Assembly (NCBI GenBank): GCA_030828465.1
Contig: JAURCL010000012.1
Coordinates: 1 to 43,517, forward strand
Direction: 5' to 3'
Origin: Acidimicrobiales bacterium
Lineage (GTDB): Bacteria; Actinomycetota; Acidimicrobiia; Acidimicrobiales; Ilumatobacteraceae
Length of the DNA: 43,517 bases
The notes below the pieces were generated by a model. That model worked only from the letters and a program-made list of their open reading frames with translations, was not told the origin of the DNA and made no database searches. Made by a program: the position numbers and the translations under genes. Of the stretch, positions 7,472 through 14,066 are shown in pieces. Position 1 is the first letter of the stretch. Each line of letters opens with the position of its first letter.

Positions 7472-7762
7472 TCAGTCGCCTTCGGGCAACGCACCCGAAC
7501 GATCCTCGCCGGGACCGATGGCAGGCACCGGGACCTCGATGAAGATGCACTCTCCCGGGCAAACCTCAGCCGACTCGACCACGGCCCGCTCGAGCCGCTC
7601 AGGCACCTCGGCGATGCTCCTCGATCCGCCTGGATCGTTGAGGACACGACCAGCCTCAACCACGTAGGCGATGCCATCCTCCAAGAGCGTGAACACCGAC
7701 GGGCAGTGGTCGACACACAGGCCGTCACCCGTGCACAGGTCCTGATCGATCCACACCCTCAT
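7472..7762 (-). CDS. Single-cluster ferredoxin with Asp at the second ligand
   Basis: A 96-residue ferredoxin. The cluster motif is C10-TG-D13-GL-C16-VDH-C20-P with distal cysteines C68 and C72 (EVCPGEC). The pattern C-x2-D-x2-C-x3-CP is the one seen in Pyrococcus furiosus ferredoxin, where Asp ligates a [4Fe-4S] that readily converts to [3Fe-4S]; many actinobacterial P450-type ferredoxins have another residue there. C20 with C72 or C68 could form the matching disulfide. The tail after residue 75 is acidic and Pro/Gly-rich. ATG 7762 is the start; a TAGCGT box ends 10 nt upstream. The gene precedes sufB on the same strand but sufB has its own promoter. Confidence 0.88.
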   Translation of the reverse strand: MRVWIDQDLCTGDGLCVDHCPSVFTLLEDGIAYVVEAGRVLNDPGGSRSIAEVPERLERAVVESAEVCPGECIFIEVPVPAIGPGEDRSGALPEGD

Positions 7763-7783
7763 GGCCGAACGGACGCTATCCCC

Positions 7784-7789
7784 TACCCT
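7784..7789 (+). promoter_or_regulatory. -10 box of the oligopeptidase gene (leaderless)
   Basis: TACCCT is followed by 7 nt and ATG 7797. The gap to the divergent ferredoxin start is only 34 bp, so the two promoters overlap. Confidence 0.5.
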
Positions 7790-7796
7790 GCGGCCC

Positions 7797-9860
7797 ATGT
7801 CAGGACGAGCCGCCGATGCATCGCCGCCCACTCCGCCAGCGCCAGAGCGACGACCGCATGTCCTTCCTCGGGTTACCGGCGACGTCATCGACGACTGGTA
7901 CTGGCTGCGCGACCGCACGGATCCGGCGACGAGCGCCCACCTCGAAGCAGAGAACGCTCACGCTCGCTCGTGGTTCGAGGCCACAGGAGCACTCGTGGAC
8001 ACGATCGATGCCGAGATCAGATCGAGGGTTCTCCAAACCGACATCTCGACCCCTGTCCGCCACGGACCGTTCTGGTATTCGGCTCGCACCGTCGAAGGAC
8101 TCGACTATCCGATCCATTGTCGAGCTGAGCGCGCCGACGACCCGGAGCCCACGGTCATCCTCGACGAAAACGTCGAAGCGTCCGACACCGACTTCTTCGA
8201 TCTCGGCGCGCTCGAGCCATCCCCCGACCACCGGCTGATCGCTTGGTCGGCCGACACCCGCGGGGACGAGCACTACTCCCTGCGTATCCGGGACCTCACG
8301 AACGGATCAGACCTCGATGACGTCATCGACGACACCACCTGGGCGGGAATCGCTTGGAGCTCGGACGGCGCTCACCTGCTCTACGTCGTCGCCGACGACG
8401 CGGAGCGTCCCTGTGAGGTCCGCCTCCATCGGATCGGCTCTCCCGCTACCGATGACCAAGTCGTCTTCCGAGAGGACGACGAACACTTCTACGTCGGCAT
8501 TGGCGCGACGAGGAGCGGGCGCTACATCGTGATCCACACCGCGTCGAAGACCTCCTCGGAGGTGCGTCTCCTCGACACCACCGACATCACCGCTCCCGCT
8601 CGGGTGGTGCGCCCCCGCGCTTCCGATGTCGAGTACCAGCTCGACGACTGGGGAGACCGCCTCGTGATCGTCACCAATCTCGACGCCGTCGACTTCCGCG
8701 TGATGACCGCCGACCCGGCGTCGCCCGGTGACTGGACGGAGTTCATCTCCGGCACTCCCGGGCGAAGGATCGTCGCCGCGGAGCCCTTCGAGGGTCATCT
8801 GGTCGTACTCGAGTGGGTCGATGCTCAGCCAAGGATGCGAGTTCTCGACCGCGATGGGGCCGAGATGCCCCTCGACATCGACTCCGAGCCCCACGACCTG
8901 ACTTTCGGGCCGAACGAGGAATGGACCAGCCGAACCGTTCGGGTGGTCCACCAATCGCTCACCTCACCTCCCCGGATACTCGACATCGACCTCTCCGACG
9001 GCACGAGCACCCTCGTGCGACGAACTCCGACCCCCAACGTCGACACCGACGACTACGTCGCGCATCGCGAATGGGCAGAGACCGCCGACGGCACTCTTGT
9101 CCCGTACGACGTGGTCCGCCATCGAGACACTCCGCTCGACGGCTCGGCAGCGGCCGTCGTCTACGCCTACGGCGCCTACGAGATCTCTCTCCCCCCATGG
9201 TTCTCCGTCGCTCGACTCTCGCTGCTCGACCGAGGCGTCGTGTGGGTGCTCGCGCACCCCCGTGGCGGAGGGGAGCTCGGGCGGAACTGGTACCTCAACG
9301 GTCGCCTTCTTCACAAGCGCAACACCTTCGACGACGTGAACGCCGTTGCCGAGCGGATCGGCTCGAACGGCACCGCGGATCCACGACGACTCACCATCCG
9401 CGGCGGAAGCGCCGGAGGCCTCATGACCGGGGCCTGCATCACGATGCGACCCGATCTGTGGAACTGCGCGGTGGCCGAAGTGCCCTTCGTTGATGTGGTC
9501 ACCACCATGAGCGACCCCTCACTTCCGCTCACGGTCACCGAGTGGGACGAGTGGGGCGATCCTCGCGAGGAGCCCTGGGCGACGTACATCGCCTCCTACT
9601 CCCCCTACGACAACACCATCGACTCCAACCGACCGGCGATGCTCGTTACCGCCGGGCTCAACGATCCACGAGTCGGCTTCCACGAACCGGCCAAGTGGGT
9701 CGCGCGGATGCGTCACCTCGATGAGACCCGCGCCGAGGGGAACGCGCGACCACTGCTGCTCCGAACGGAAATGGGCGCCGGACACGCCGGACCGAGCGGG
9801 AGGTACTCGGCGTGGCGCGAGGAGGCCGAGAACCTCGCCTTCATCCTGTCGAACAACTGA
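7797..9860 (+). CDS. ptrB: Oligopeptidase B (S9A prolyl-oligopeptidase family)
   Basis: A 687-residue serine peptidase of normal length. The N-terminal part has DDWYWLRDRTDPATSAHLEA, typical of S9A enzymes, followed by a seven-bladed propeller region. The C-terminal alpha/beta-hydrolase domain has YAYGAYEISLPPWFS, HPRGGGELGRNWY, the nucleophile S538 in RGGSAGGLM, D623 in GLNDPRVGFHEPAKW and H663 in GAGHAGPSGR. NDPRVGFHEPAKW is closer to oligopeptidase B, which cleaves short peptides after Lys or Arg, than to prolyl endopeptidase. There is no signal peptide, so it is cytoplasmic. ATG 7797 is chosen because TACCCT ends 7 nt before it. Confidence 0.93.
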   Translation: MSGRAADASPPTPPAPERRPHVLPRVTGDVIDDWYWLRDRTDPATSAHLEAENAHARSWFEATGALVDTIDAEIRSRVLQTDISTPVRHGPFWYSARTVEGLDYPIHCRAERADDPEPTVILDENVEASDTDFFDLGALEPSPDHRLIAWSADTRGDEHYSLRIRDLTNGSDLDDVIDDTTWAGIAWSSDGAHLLYVVADDAERPCEVRLHRIGSPATDDQVVFREDDEHFYVGIGATRSGRYIVIHTASKTSSEVRLLDTTDITAPARVVRPRASDVEYQLDDWGDRLVIVTNLDAVDFRVMTADPASPGDWTEFISGTPGRRIVAAEPFEGHLVVLEWVDAQPRMRVLDRDGAEMPLDIDSEPHDLTFGPNEEWTSRTVRVVHQSLTSPPRILDIDLSDGTSTLVRRTPTPNVDTDDYVAHREWAETADGTLVPYDVVRHRDTPLDGSAAAVVYAYGAYEISLPPWFSVARLSLLDRGVVWVLAHPRGGGELGRNWYLNGRLLHKRNTFDDVNAVAERIGSNGTADPRRLTIRGGSAGGLMTGACITMRPDLWNCAVAEVPFVDVVTTMSDPSLPLTVTEWDEWGDPREEPWATYIASYSPYDNTIDSNRPAMLVTAGLNDPRVGFHEPAKWVARMRHLDETRAEGNARPLLLRTEMGAGHAGPSGRYSAWREEAENLAFILSNN

Positions 9861-9888
9861 ACAGAATTGACTCGCGAGCGCCCGGCGC

Positions 9889-10266
9889 TCAGCCGGTCGC
9901 GGAAACAGCGGTGAGAGCGATGAGCACTCCGTTGCGAGCCAAGTGTCCGAACCCGACTGGTCGGCGGTCGAACGAACCGAAGCAGGCGCACACCGGAGGC
10001 ACCTCGCTGCGCATCGCGCGAACGATGACGAGGGAGAACGCAACGACGAGCGCGATCATCGCCATCGACGACCAAGGAGTCGCCAACCGCAGCGCCACCA
10101 TGGCACCAAGCGCGATCTCCACGAAGGGGATGGGCCGCGCAAGCGCCACCCCGACGCCAAGCGCCACCGCGTCGTCGAGCCAATTGACCGAGGAGAGTTT
10201 CAGCATCCCAGCCACGACAAGGGTGCCCCCTGCGAGCACGCCGGCGAGCACGATCGTTAGGTCCAT
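9889..10266 (-). CDS. MauE/DoxX-like redox-associated membrane protein
   Basis: A 125-residue protein with about four membrane segments. The C-terminal part carries PPVCACFGSFDRRPVGFGHL followed by ARNGVL, the C-x-C-F-G plus RN pattern of MauE-type proteins, which in methylamine-utilising bacteria help form disulfides in exported proteins and are otherwise linked to thioredoxin-like partners. ATG 10266 lies 3 nt after the stop of the MBL-fold hydrolase, so the two form one operon. The operon is divergent from the thioredoxin-fusion and selenoprotein genes, which suggests, without proof, a shared redox role. Confidence 0.75.
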   Translation of the reverse strand: MDLTIVLAGVLAGGTLVVAGMLKLSSVNWLDDAVALGVGVALARPIPFVEIALGAMVALRLATPWSSMAMIALVVAFSLVIVRAMRSEVPPVCACFGSFDRRPVGFGHLARNGVLIALTAVSATG

Positions 10267-10269
10267 CGC

Positions 10270-11082
10270 TCAACCTGCAAGGAGTTCGATAGTCGCGCGT
10301 TCGCGAGCGACGGTCACGCGAGGTGACGTGGAGTGGCAGTGGACCTCGACCATCTCGTCGAGTTGGCAATCGGAGCGCTCAGGATCGTGATGGAACATGA
10401 CGAGGTGACGGGCATCAGCCGCGCGCGCGACGTCGAGTGCGAACTCCGGGGTGCAGTGCCCCCAGTCAGGTCGACCTGCCAGTTCGACCGCCGTGTACTG
10501 AGAGTCGTGGATGAGCAGATCGACTCCTCGACAGAGATCGATCACCTCCGGATCGGGACCCGAGCCGTCCATCGGCTGCTGGTGGTCGCTGACGTAGCCG
10601 ACGCTGATCCCGCAGAGATCGACCCGATAGCCGAGTGTTCGTCCGACATGACGGACCTCCGCCGATGACACCGCCACCCCACCGATCATCCGCTGGCCCG
10701 CGTCGAGACCCACGAAGTCGGGCCGGGCCGGGAACGAGTCGAGTCCCACCGGGAAGACCGGTTCGCGGATGATCGCAGCCATCTTCTCGCCGAGCGGAAC
10801 ACCGTCGACCGGCGCCGGCGCGCAGACGGTGATTCGACTCGCCTGATCGAGCATCGGTGGAAAGAACGGAAGCCCTTGAATGTGATCCCAGTGCAAGTGG
10901 GTCACCAGGCAGATCACCTCTCGCCCGGCGTCCACCGCCGCGTAACGCGATCCGGTGCCGAGATCGAAGAGCACGAGGGGCTCACCGGGGGCGTCAATAC
11001 CCACGCAGGAGGTGTTGCCCCCGAAGCGCGCCGTCTCCTCGCCGTGGCAGGCAGTCGAGCCGCGCACCCCGTGGAAGGTCAC
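10270..11082 (-). CDS. MBL-fold metallo-hydrolase
   Basis: A protein of about 270 residues with the metallo-beta-lactamase fold. Metal ligands are in THLHWDHIQGLPFF (HxHxDH), the later Asp in GYVSDHQQP, and DWGHCTPEFALDVA plus VMFHHDPERSD near the end. This belongs to the phosphodiesterase-like group that includes PhnP and 3',5'-cAMP phosphodiesterase relatives; the substrate is unknown. The start is uncertain. GTG 11082 gives MTFHGVRGST, but a TAGCGT box at 11115-11110 is followed by 6 nt and then ATC 11103 in frame, which would add GDKTVTV and restore a full first strand. The MauE gene follows after 3 nt. Confidence 0.85.
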   Translation of the reverse strand: MTFHGVRGSTACHGEETARFGGNTSCVGIDAPGEPLVLFDLGTGSRYAAVDAGREVICLVTHLHWDHIQGLPFFPPMLDQASRITVCAPAPVDGVPLGEKMAAIIREPVFPVGLDSFPARPDFVGLDAGQRMIGGVAVSSAEVRHVGRTLGYRVDLCGISVGYVSDHQQPMDGSGPDPEVIDLCRGVDLLIHDSQYTAVELAGRPDWGHCTPEFALDVARAADARHLVMFHHDPERSDCQLDEMVEVHCHSTSPRVTVARERATIELLAG

Positions 11083-11109
11083 CGTGACCGTCTTGTCTCC
11101 GATGCTCGA

Positions 11110-11115
11110 ACGCTA
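11110..11115 (-). promoter_or_regulatory. -10 box upstream of the MBL-MauE operon
   Basis: Minus-strand TAGCGT. Six bases later comes an in-frame ATC (11103-11101), 21 nt before the first GTG. Either a short-leader mRNA starting at GTG 11082 or a leaderless AUC start is possible. Confidence 0.45.
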
Positions 11116-11193
11116 GCCACGCTCGCGAAAACCGCTCACCGACATTCGTCACACCTCACCGTCGAGGCTCCACCGCCGCGGCGGCTCGTCGGT

Positions 11194-11199
11194 TAGCGT
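11194..11199 (+). promoter_or_regulatory. -10 box of the thioredoxin-fusion/selenoprotein operon (leaderless)
   Basis: TAGCGT is followed by 6 nt and ATG 11206, with no Shine-Dalgarno. The same hexamer serves the divergent MBL-MauE operon about 80 bp away. Confidence 0.55.
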
Positions 11200-11205
11200 C
11201 GCCAT

Positions 11206-12645
11206 ATGACCGCACCGTCGCTTCCGGAAGGCTTGGTCGCCGTCGTCAAGCGGGATTGCGAGACGTGCCAGATGATCGCCCCCGTGCTCGCCGAACTCGC
11301 CGAGCAGACCTCGCTCACCGTGTTCTCACAGGACGATCCGGCGTTTCCCGAAGGCCTCACCGTCACCGATGACCGCGACCTGTCCGTCAGTTGGCACCAC
11401 GAGATTGAGACCGTGCCCTCCCTGATCCGAGTCGGCGTCGCCGGCGAGGAGGCGCGCACTGTCGGCTGGTCGATCGAGCAATGGCGCGCCCTGACCGGGA
11501 TCGACCAACTCGCCGCGGATCTCGGCCTCCCCGAACAGCGCCCAGGATGCGGATCGATGAGCGTCGACCCCGATCTCGTCGACAGCCTGAGAGTCCGGTT
11601 CTCCGGATCCACCCTGCGCGCTCGCCGCCTCGACCTCGCCGAGGCCGAGGACGAGTTCGAGTACATGCACCGGATGGGGTGGAGCGACGGCCTTCCTCTG
11701 GTGCCCCCGACCGCCGAGCGGGTGCTCGCCATGCTCGAGGGCACGTCGAGACCTCCAGATGAGGTAGTCGCGATCGTGCCCCCCGACCTCAACCAAGCAA
11801 CGGTCGAGAAGATCGCGATCTCCGCCGTCATGGCGGGCTGCCTCCCTGAGCACCTGCCCTGGGTGATCACCGCGGTAGAGGCTGTCTGCAACGACGAGTT
11901 CAATATGCACGGACTCCTCGCCACCACCATGCCTGTCGGACCGGTGATCGTCTGCAGCGGACCGGGAACAGCCCGCATCGGGATGAACCCAGGGGTCAAC
12001 GCGCTCGGACAGGGCAACCGAGCGTCACTGTCGATCGGACGCGCGCTGCAACTGCTGGTGCGAAACCTCGGTGGTGGTCGACCCGGCGGCGTCGACCGGG
12101 CCACCCACGGCAACCCCGGCAAACTCAGCTTCTGCTTCGCCGAGCATCCCGGGGCCTTCGGCTCACTCGCATCAAGCCGCTCCGACCTCGACGAGTCGAC
12201 CGATGCGATCACGGTGTTCGCCGGAGAGGGGCCCCGGTGCATCGTGGATCAACTCTCACGCAGCCCGGAGAGCCTCGCGGAAACGCTCGCGGAGAACCTC
12301 CGGGTGATGCATCACCACAAGTTGGCGCTCGCATTCGACGCGATCCTGGTGCTCGGACCCGAGCACGTTCGCGTCTTCACCGAAGGCGGCTGGGATCGGC
12401 CGCGCATCATCGCCGAGCTCGAGTCACGTCTGCAGTTGCCCTATCCAGACATCGTCCGCGGCGCCGGGGGAATCGCCGAGGGGATCCCCGACGGCCTCGG
12501 ACTCGAGTCACTCCCGAAATTCAGCCCCGGCGGCCTCATGCTCGCCCACGCCGGTGGCGGCGCGGGCCTCTTCTCAATGCTGATCGCCGGGTGGGTCAAC
12601 GGAGACTCGGGCAGCCGACCCGTCACCCGCGCGGTGCAATACTGA
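11206..12645 (+). CDS. Thioredoxin-fold fusion protein, partner of the UGSC selenoprotein
   Basis: A 479-residue protein in two parts. Residues about 9-110 look like a thioredoxin fold: a first strand LVAVVKRD, then C18-E-T-C21 starting a helix, and a cis-Pro candidate P71 in ETVPSLIRV. After a hinge with C115 (RPGCGSMS) comes a large domain of about 340 residues that I cannot name, with MGWSDGLPLVPPTAERVLAM, VMAGCLPEHLPWVITAVEAV, CNDEFNMHGLLATTMPVGPV and GMNPGVNALGQGNR. It ends 4 nt before the selenoprotein start, so the two are translated together; the CxxC domain is a natural reductant for a selenol partner. No signal peptide. Function is inferred from context. Confidence 0.75.
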   Translation: MTAPSLPEGLVAVVKRDCETCQMIAPVLAELAEQTSLTVFSQDDPAFPEGLTVTDDRDLSVSWHHEIETVPSLIRVGVAGEEARTVGWSIEQWRALTGIDQLAADLGLPEQRPGCGSMSVDPDLVDSLRVRFSGSTLRARRLDLAEAEDEFEYMHRMGWSDGLPLVPPTAERVLAMLEGTSRPPDEVVAIVPPDLNQATVEKIAISAVMAGCLPEHLPWVITAVEAVCNDEFNMHGLLATTMPVGPVIVCSGPGTARIGMNPGVNALGQGNRASLSIGRALQLLVRNLGGGRPGGVDRATHGNPGKLSFCFAEHPGAFGSLASSRSDLDESTDAITVFAGEGPRCIVDQLSRSPESLAETLAENLRVMHHHKLALAFDAILVLGPEHVRVFTEGGWDRPRIIAELESRLQLPYPDIVRGAGGIAEGIPDGLGLESLPKFSPGGLMLAHAGGGAGLFSMLIAGWVNGDSGSRPVTRAVQY

Positions 12646-12649
12646 TCTC

Positions 12650-13174
12650 ATGTCGTCAAAGGTATTGCTCGATCCGACGTCGGAATCGGCCCCGGCAGAA
12701 CGCCAGCGGATCGCCCGACCGGCGAACCTCGACGGACTCACCGTCGGACTCCTCGACATCTCCAAACCACGTGGTGACGTGTTCTTGGATCGACTCTCCG
12801 AGCACCTCGAGCGGCGCGGTGCGACCGTCAGGCGCTACCGCAAGCCAACCTTCGCCAAGCCGGCGCCGGTCGATCTGCGCCACGAGATCGCCGGCCAATG
12901 CCATGTGGTGATCGAGGCGCTCGCCGATTGAGGCAGCTGCACGTCGTGCAGTGTGCACGACATCAGTGATCTGGAGATCCGCGGAGTGCCCGGCGTGTTC
13001 ATCGCCTCGAGCGAATTCGTCGACGCCGCCGTCGCGCAGAGCACCGCGCTCGGATACCCGTCGATGGCGCGCGTCTTCGTGCCACATCCGATCCAAGACC
13101 GCACCGACGACGAGATGCGAGCCCACGCCGATCGCGCGATCGACGAGATCCTCACCGCCATCACTTCCGACTAA
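12650..13174 (+). CDS. UGSC-family selenoprotein (UGA at 12929-12931 read as Sec)
   Basis: One 174-residue protein if the in-frame UGA is decoded as selenocysteine, U94. The sequence around it is VVIEALAD-U-GSCTSCSVHDI, the U-G-S-C motif that defines the UGSC (seleno)protein family first noted in marine metagenomes. Both halves have intact coding character: LDGLTVGLLDISKPRGDVFL and LERRGATVRRYRKP before, and IRGVPGVFIASSEFVDAAV and YPSMARVFVPHP after, in the same frame. A hairpin with 8-bp arms at 12943-12961 places its apical loop 20-22 nt past the UGA, like a bacterial SECIS. The true stop is TAA 13172-13174. The biochemical role is unknown; U94 with C97 (U-G-S-C) could act as a selenylsulfide pair. 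Automatic annotation would break this into two fragments. Confidence 0.85.
12929..12931 (+). other. Selenocysteine codon (in-frame UGA)
   Basis: TGA between GAT and GGC in the selenoprotein gene. It encodes U94 of U-G-S-C. Translation stays open on both sides: 93 codons before and 80 after, up to a TAA. Confidence 0.82.
12943..12961 (+). promoter_or_regulatory. Candidate bacterial SECIS hairpin
   Basis: Perfect 8-bp arms GTCGTGCA (12943-12950) and TGCACGAC (12954-12961) with a GTG loop (12951-12953). The stem begins 12 nt and the loop 20 nt after the UGA. Known bacterial SECIS elements have the apical loop roughly 16-37 nt downstream with a G in its first two bases, which this one meets. The hairpin lies in coding sequence (SCSVHD). 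A rival 6-bp hairpin at 12937-12951 overlaps it. Confidence 0.7.
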
Positions 13175-13199
13175 CGAACGGGACACCGTCCGGCGCCGC

Positions 13200-14066
13200 T
13201 CATCCGAGCACGATCTCGCCGTCGATCCGGCGACAGAGACCCTCAGCAACGAGGTCAGCGAGCAGTCGATCCGCAAGGGCGGGATCGCGTTGCATCACCG
13301 ACGGGACCACGCCAACAGGAACCGCGCCATCGACGAGAGCAGCGAGCAGTCGACCCCGCGCCTGCCGGTCACTGCCCTCGAAACGAGCTTGCTTCCCGCT
13401 CACCCCGGCGGAACCCCGCGCAGGATCTGAGCGCTCAGCCGACCCTGCCCAGGCGCACTGCCGTTTCACCGGGCAGCCTCCGCAACCCGGTGACCTCGCG
13501 GTGCACACGGTCGCACCGAAGTCCATAACGACCTGATTCCAGATCCAGGCGTCTCCCTCGGGAACTAGCTCATCGGCGAGCGCCTGCGCCGCCGCCGGAC
13601 GAAGCCGCTCCCCTACCAGCCGAGCCAGCATCCGGCCGACATTGGTGTCGAGCACCCCGACGTCGAGACCGAATGCGAACGCGGCGACAGCCCGCGCCGT
13701 ATACGGACCGACGCCGGGAAGATCCATCAACTCCTCCACCGTCGCCGGGAACCGGCCCGCAGCCGCGATACGCCCCGCCGCATCGTGGAGCGCTCGGGCT
13801 CGCCGCGGGTACCCCAACCCCTGCCAGAGCCTGAGCAGATCGGCCAGCGGCGCCGAAGCGAGCGCCTCGGGAGTCGGGAACCGTTCCATGAATACTTCCC
13901 AACGCGGAATGATTCTCGCTACTTGGGTCTGCTGGGCCATCACCTCGCTCACGAGCACACCCCAGGGATCGCGGGTGCGCCGCCAAGGCAGGTCGCGCAG
14001 CCGGGGCCCTCCCCAGGAGAGCAGTTCCGGCACGACCTCCTCAGAGATCGATGGCGCCGGGGTCAC
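13200..14066 (-). CDS. mutY: A/G-specific adenine glycosylase MutY
   Basis: A 288-residue DNA-repair glycosylase that removes adenine mispaired with 8-oxoguanine. The catalytic Glu is in SEVMAQQTQV, the helix-hairpin-helix is LPGVGPYTARAV, the catalytic Asp is in LDTNVGRML, and the [4Fe-4S] loop is C-x6-C-x2-C-x5-C in VCTARSPGCGGCPVKRQC. The C-terminal NUDIX-like domain that reads 8-oxoG in E. coli MutY is absent; a short winged-helix-like tail (SDRQARGRLLAALVDG...) takes its place, as is usual in actinobacteria. GTG 14066 overlaps the stop of the YbhN-like gene by GTGA. The Fe-S cluster would be supplied by SUF. Confidence 0.92.
   Translation of the reverse strand: MTPAPSISEEVVPELLSWGGPRLRDLPWRRTRDPWGVLVSEVMAQQTQVARIIPRWEVFMERFPTPEALASAPLADLLRLWQGLGYPRRARALHDAAGRIAAAGRFPATVEELMDLPGVGPYTARAVAAFAFGLDVGVLDTNVGRMLARLVGERLRPAAAQALADELVPEGDAWIWNQVVMDFGATVCTARSPGCGGCPVKRQCAWAGSAERSDPARGSAGVSGKQARFEGSDRQARGRLLAALVDGAVPVGVVPSVMQRDPALADRLLADLVAEGLCRRIDGEIVLG

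Noticed and set aside
12650-12931. Pseudogene or truncated 93-residue protein ending at TGA 12931
   Set aside because: The same frame continues with family sequence after the TGA, the motif U-G-S-C sits exactly there and a SECIS-like hairpin follows, so selenocysteine is a better reading than decay. No frameshift is needed.
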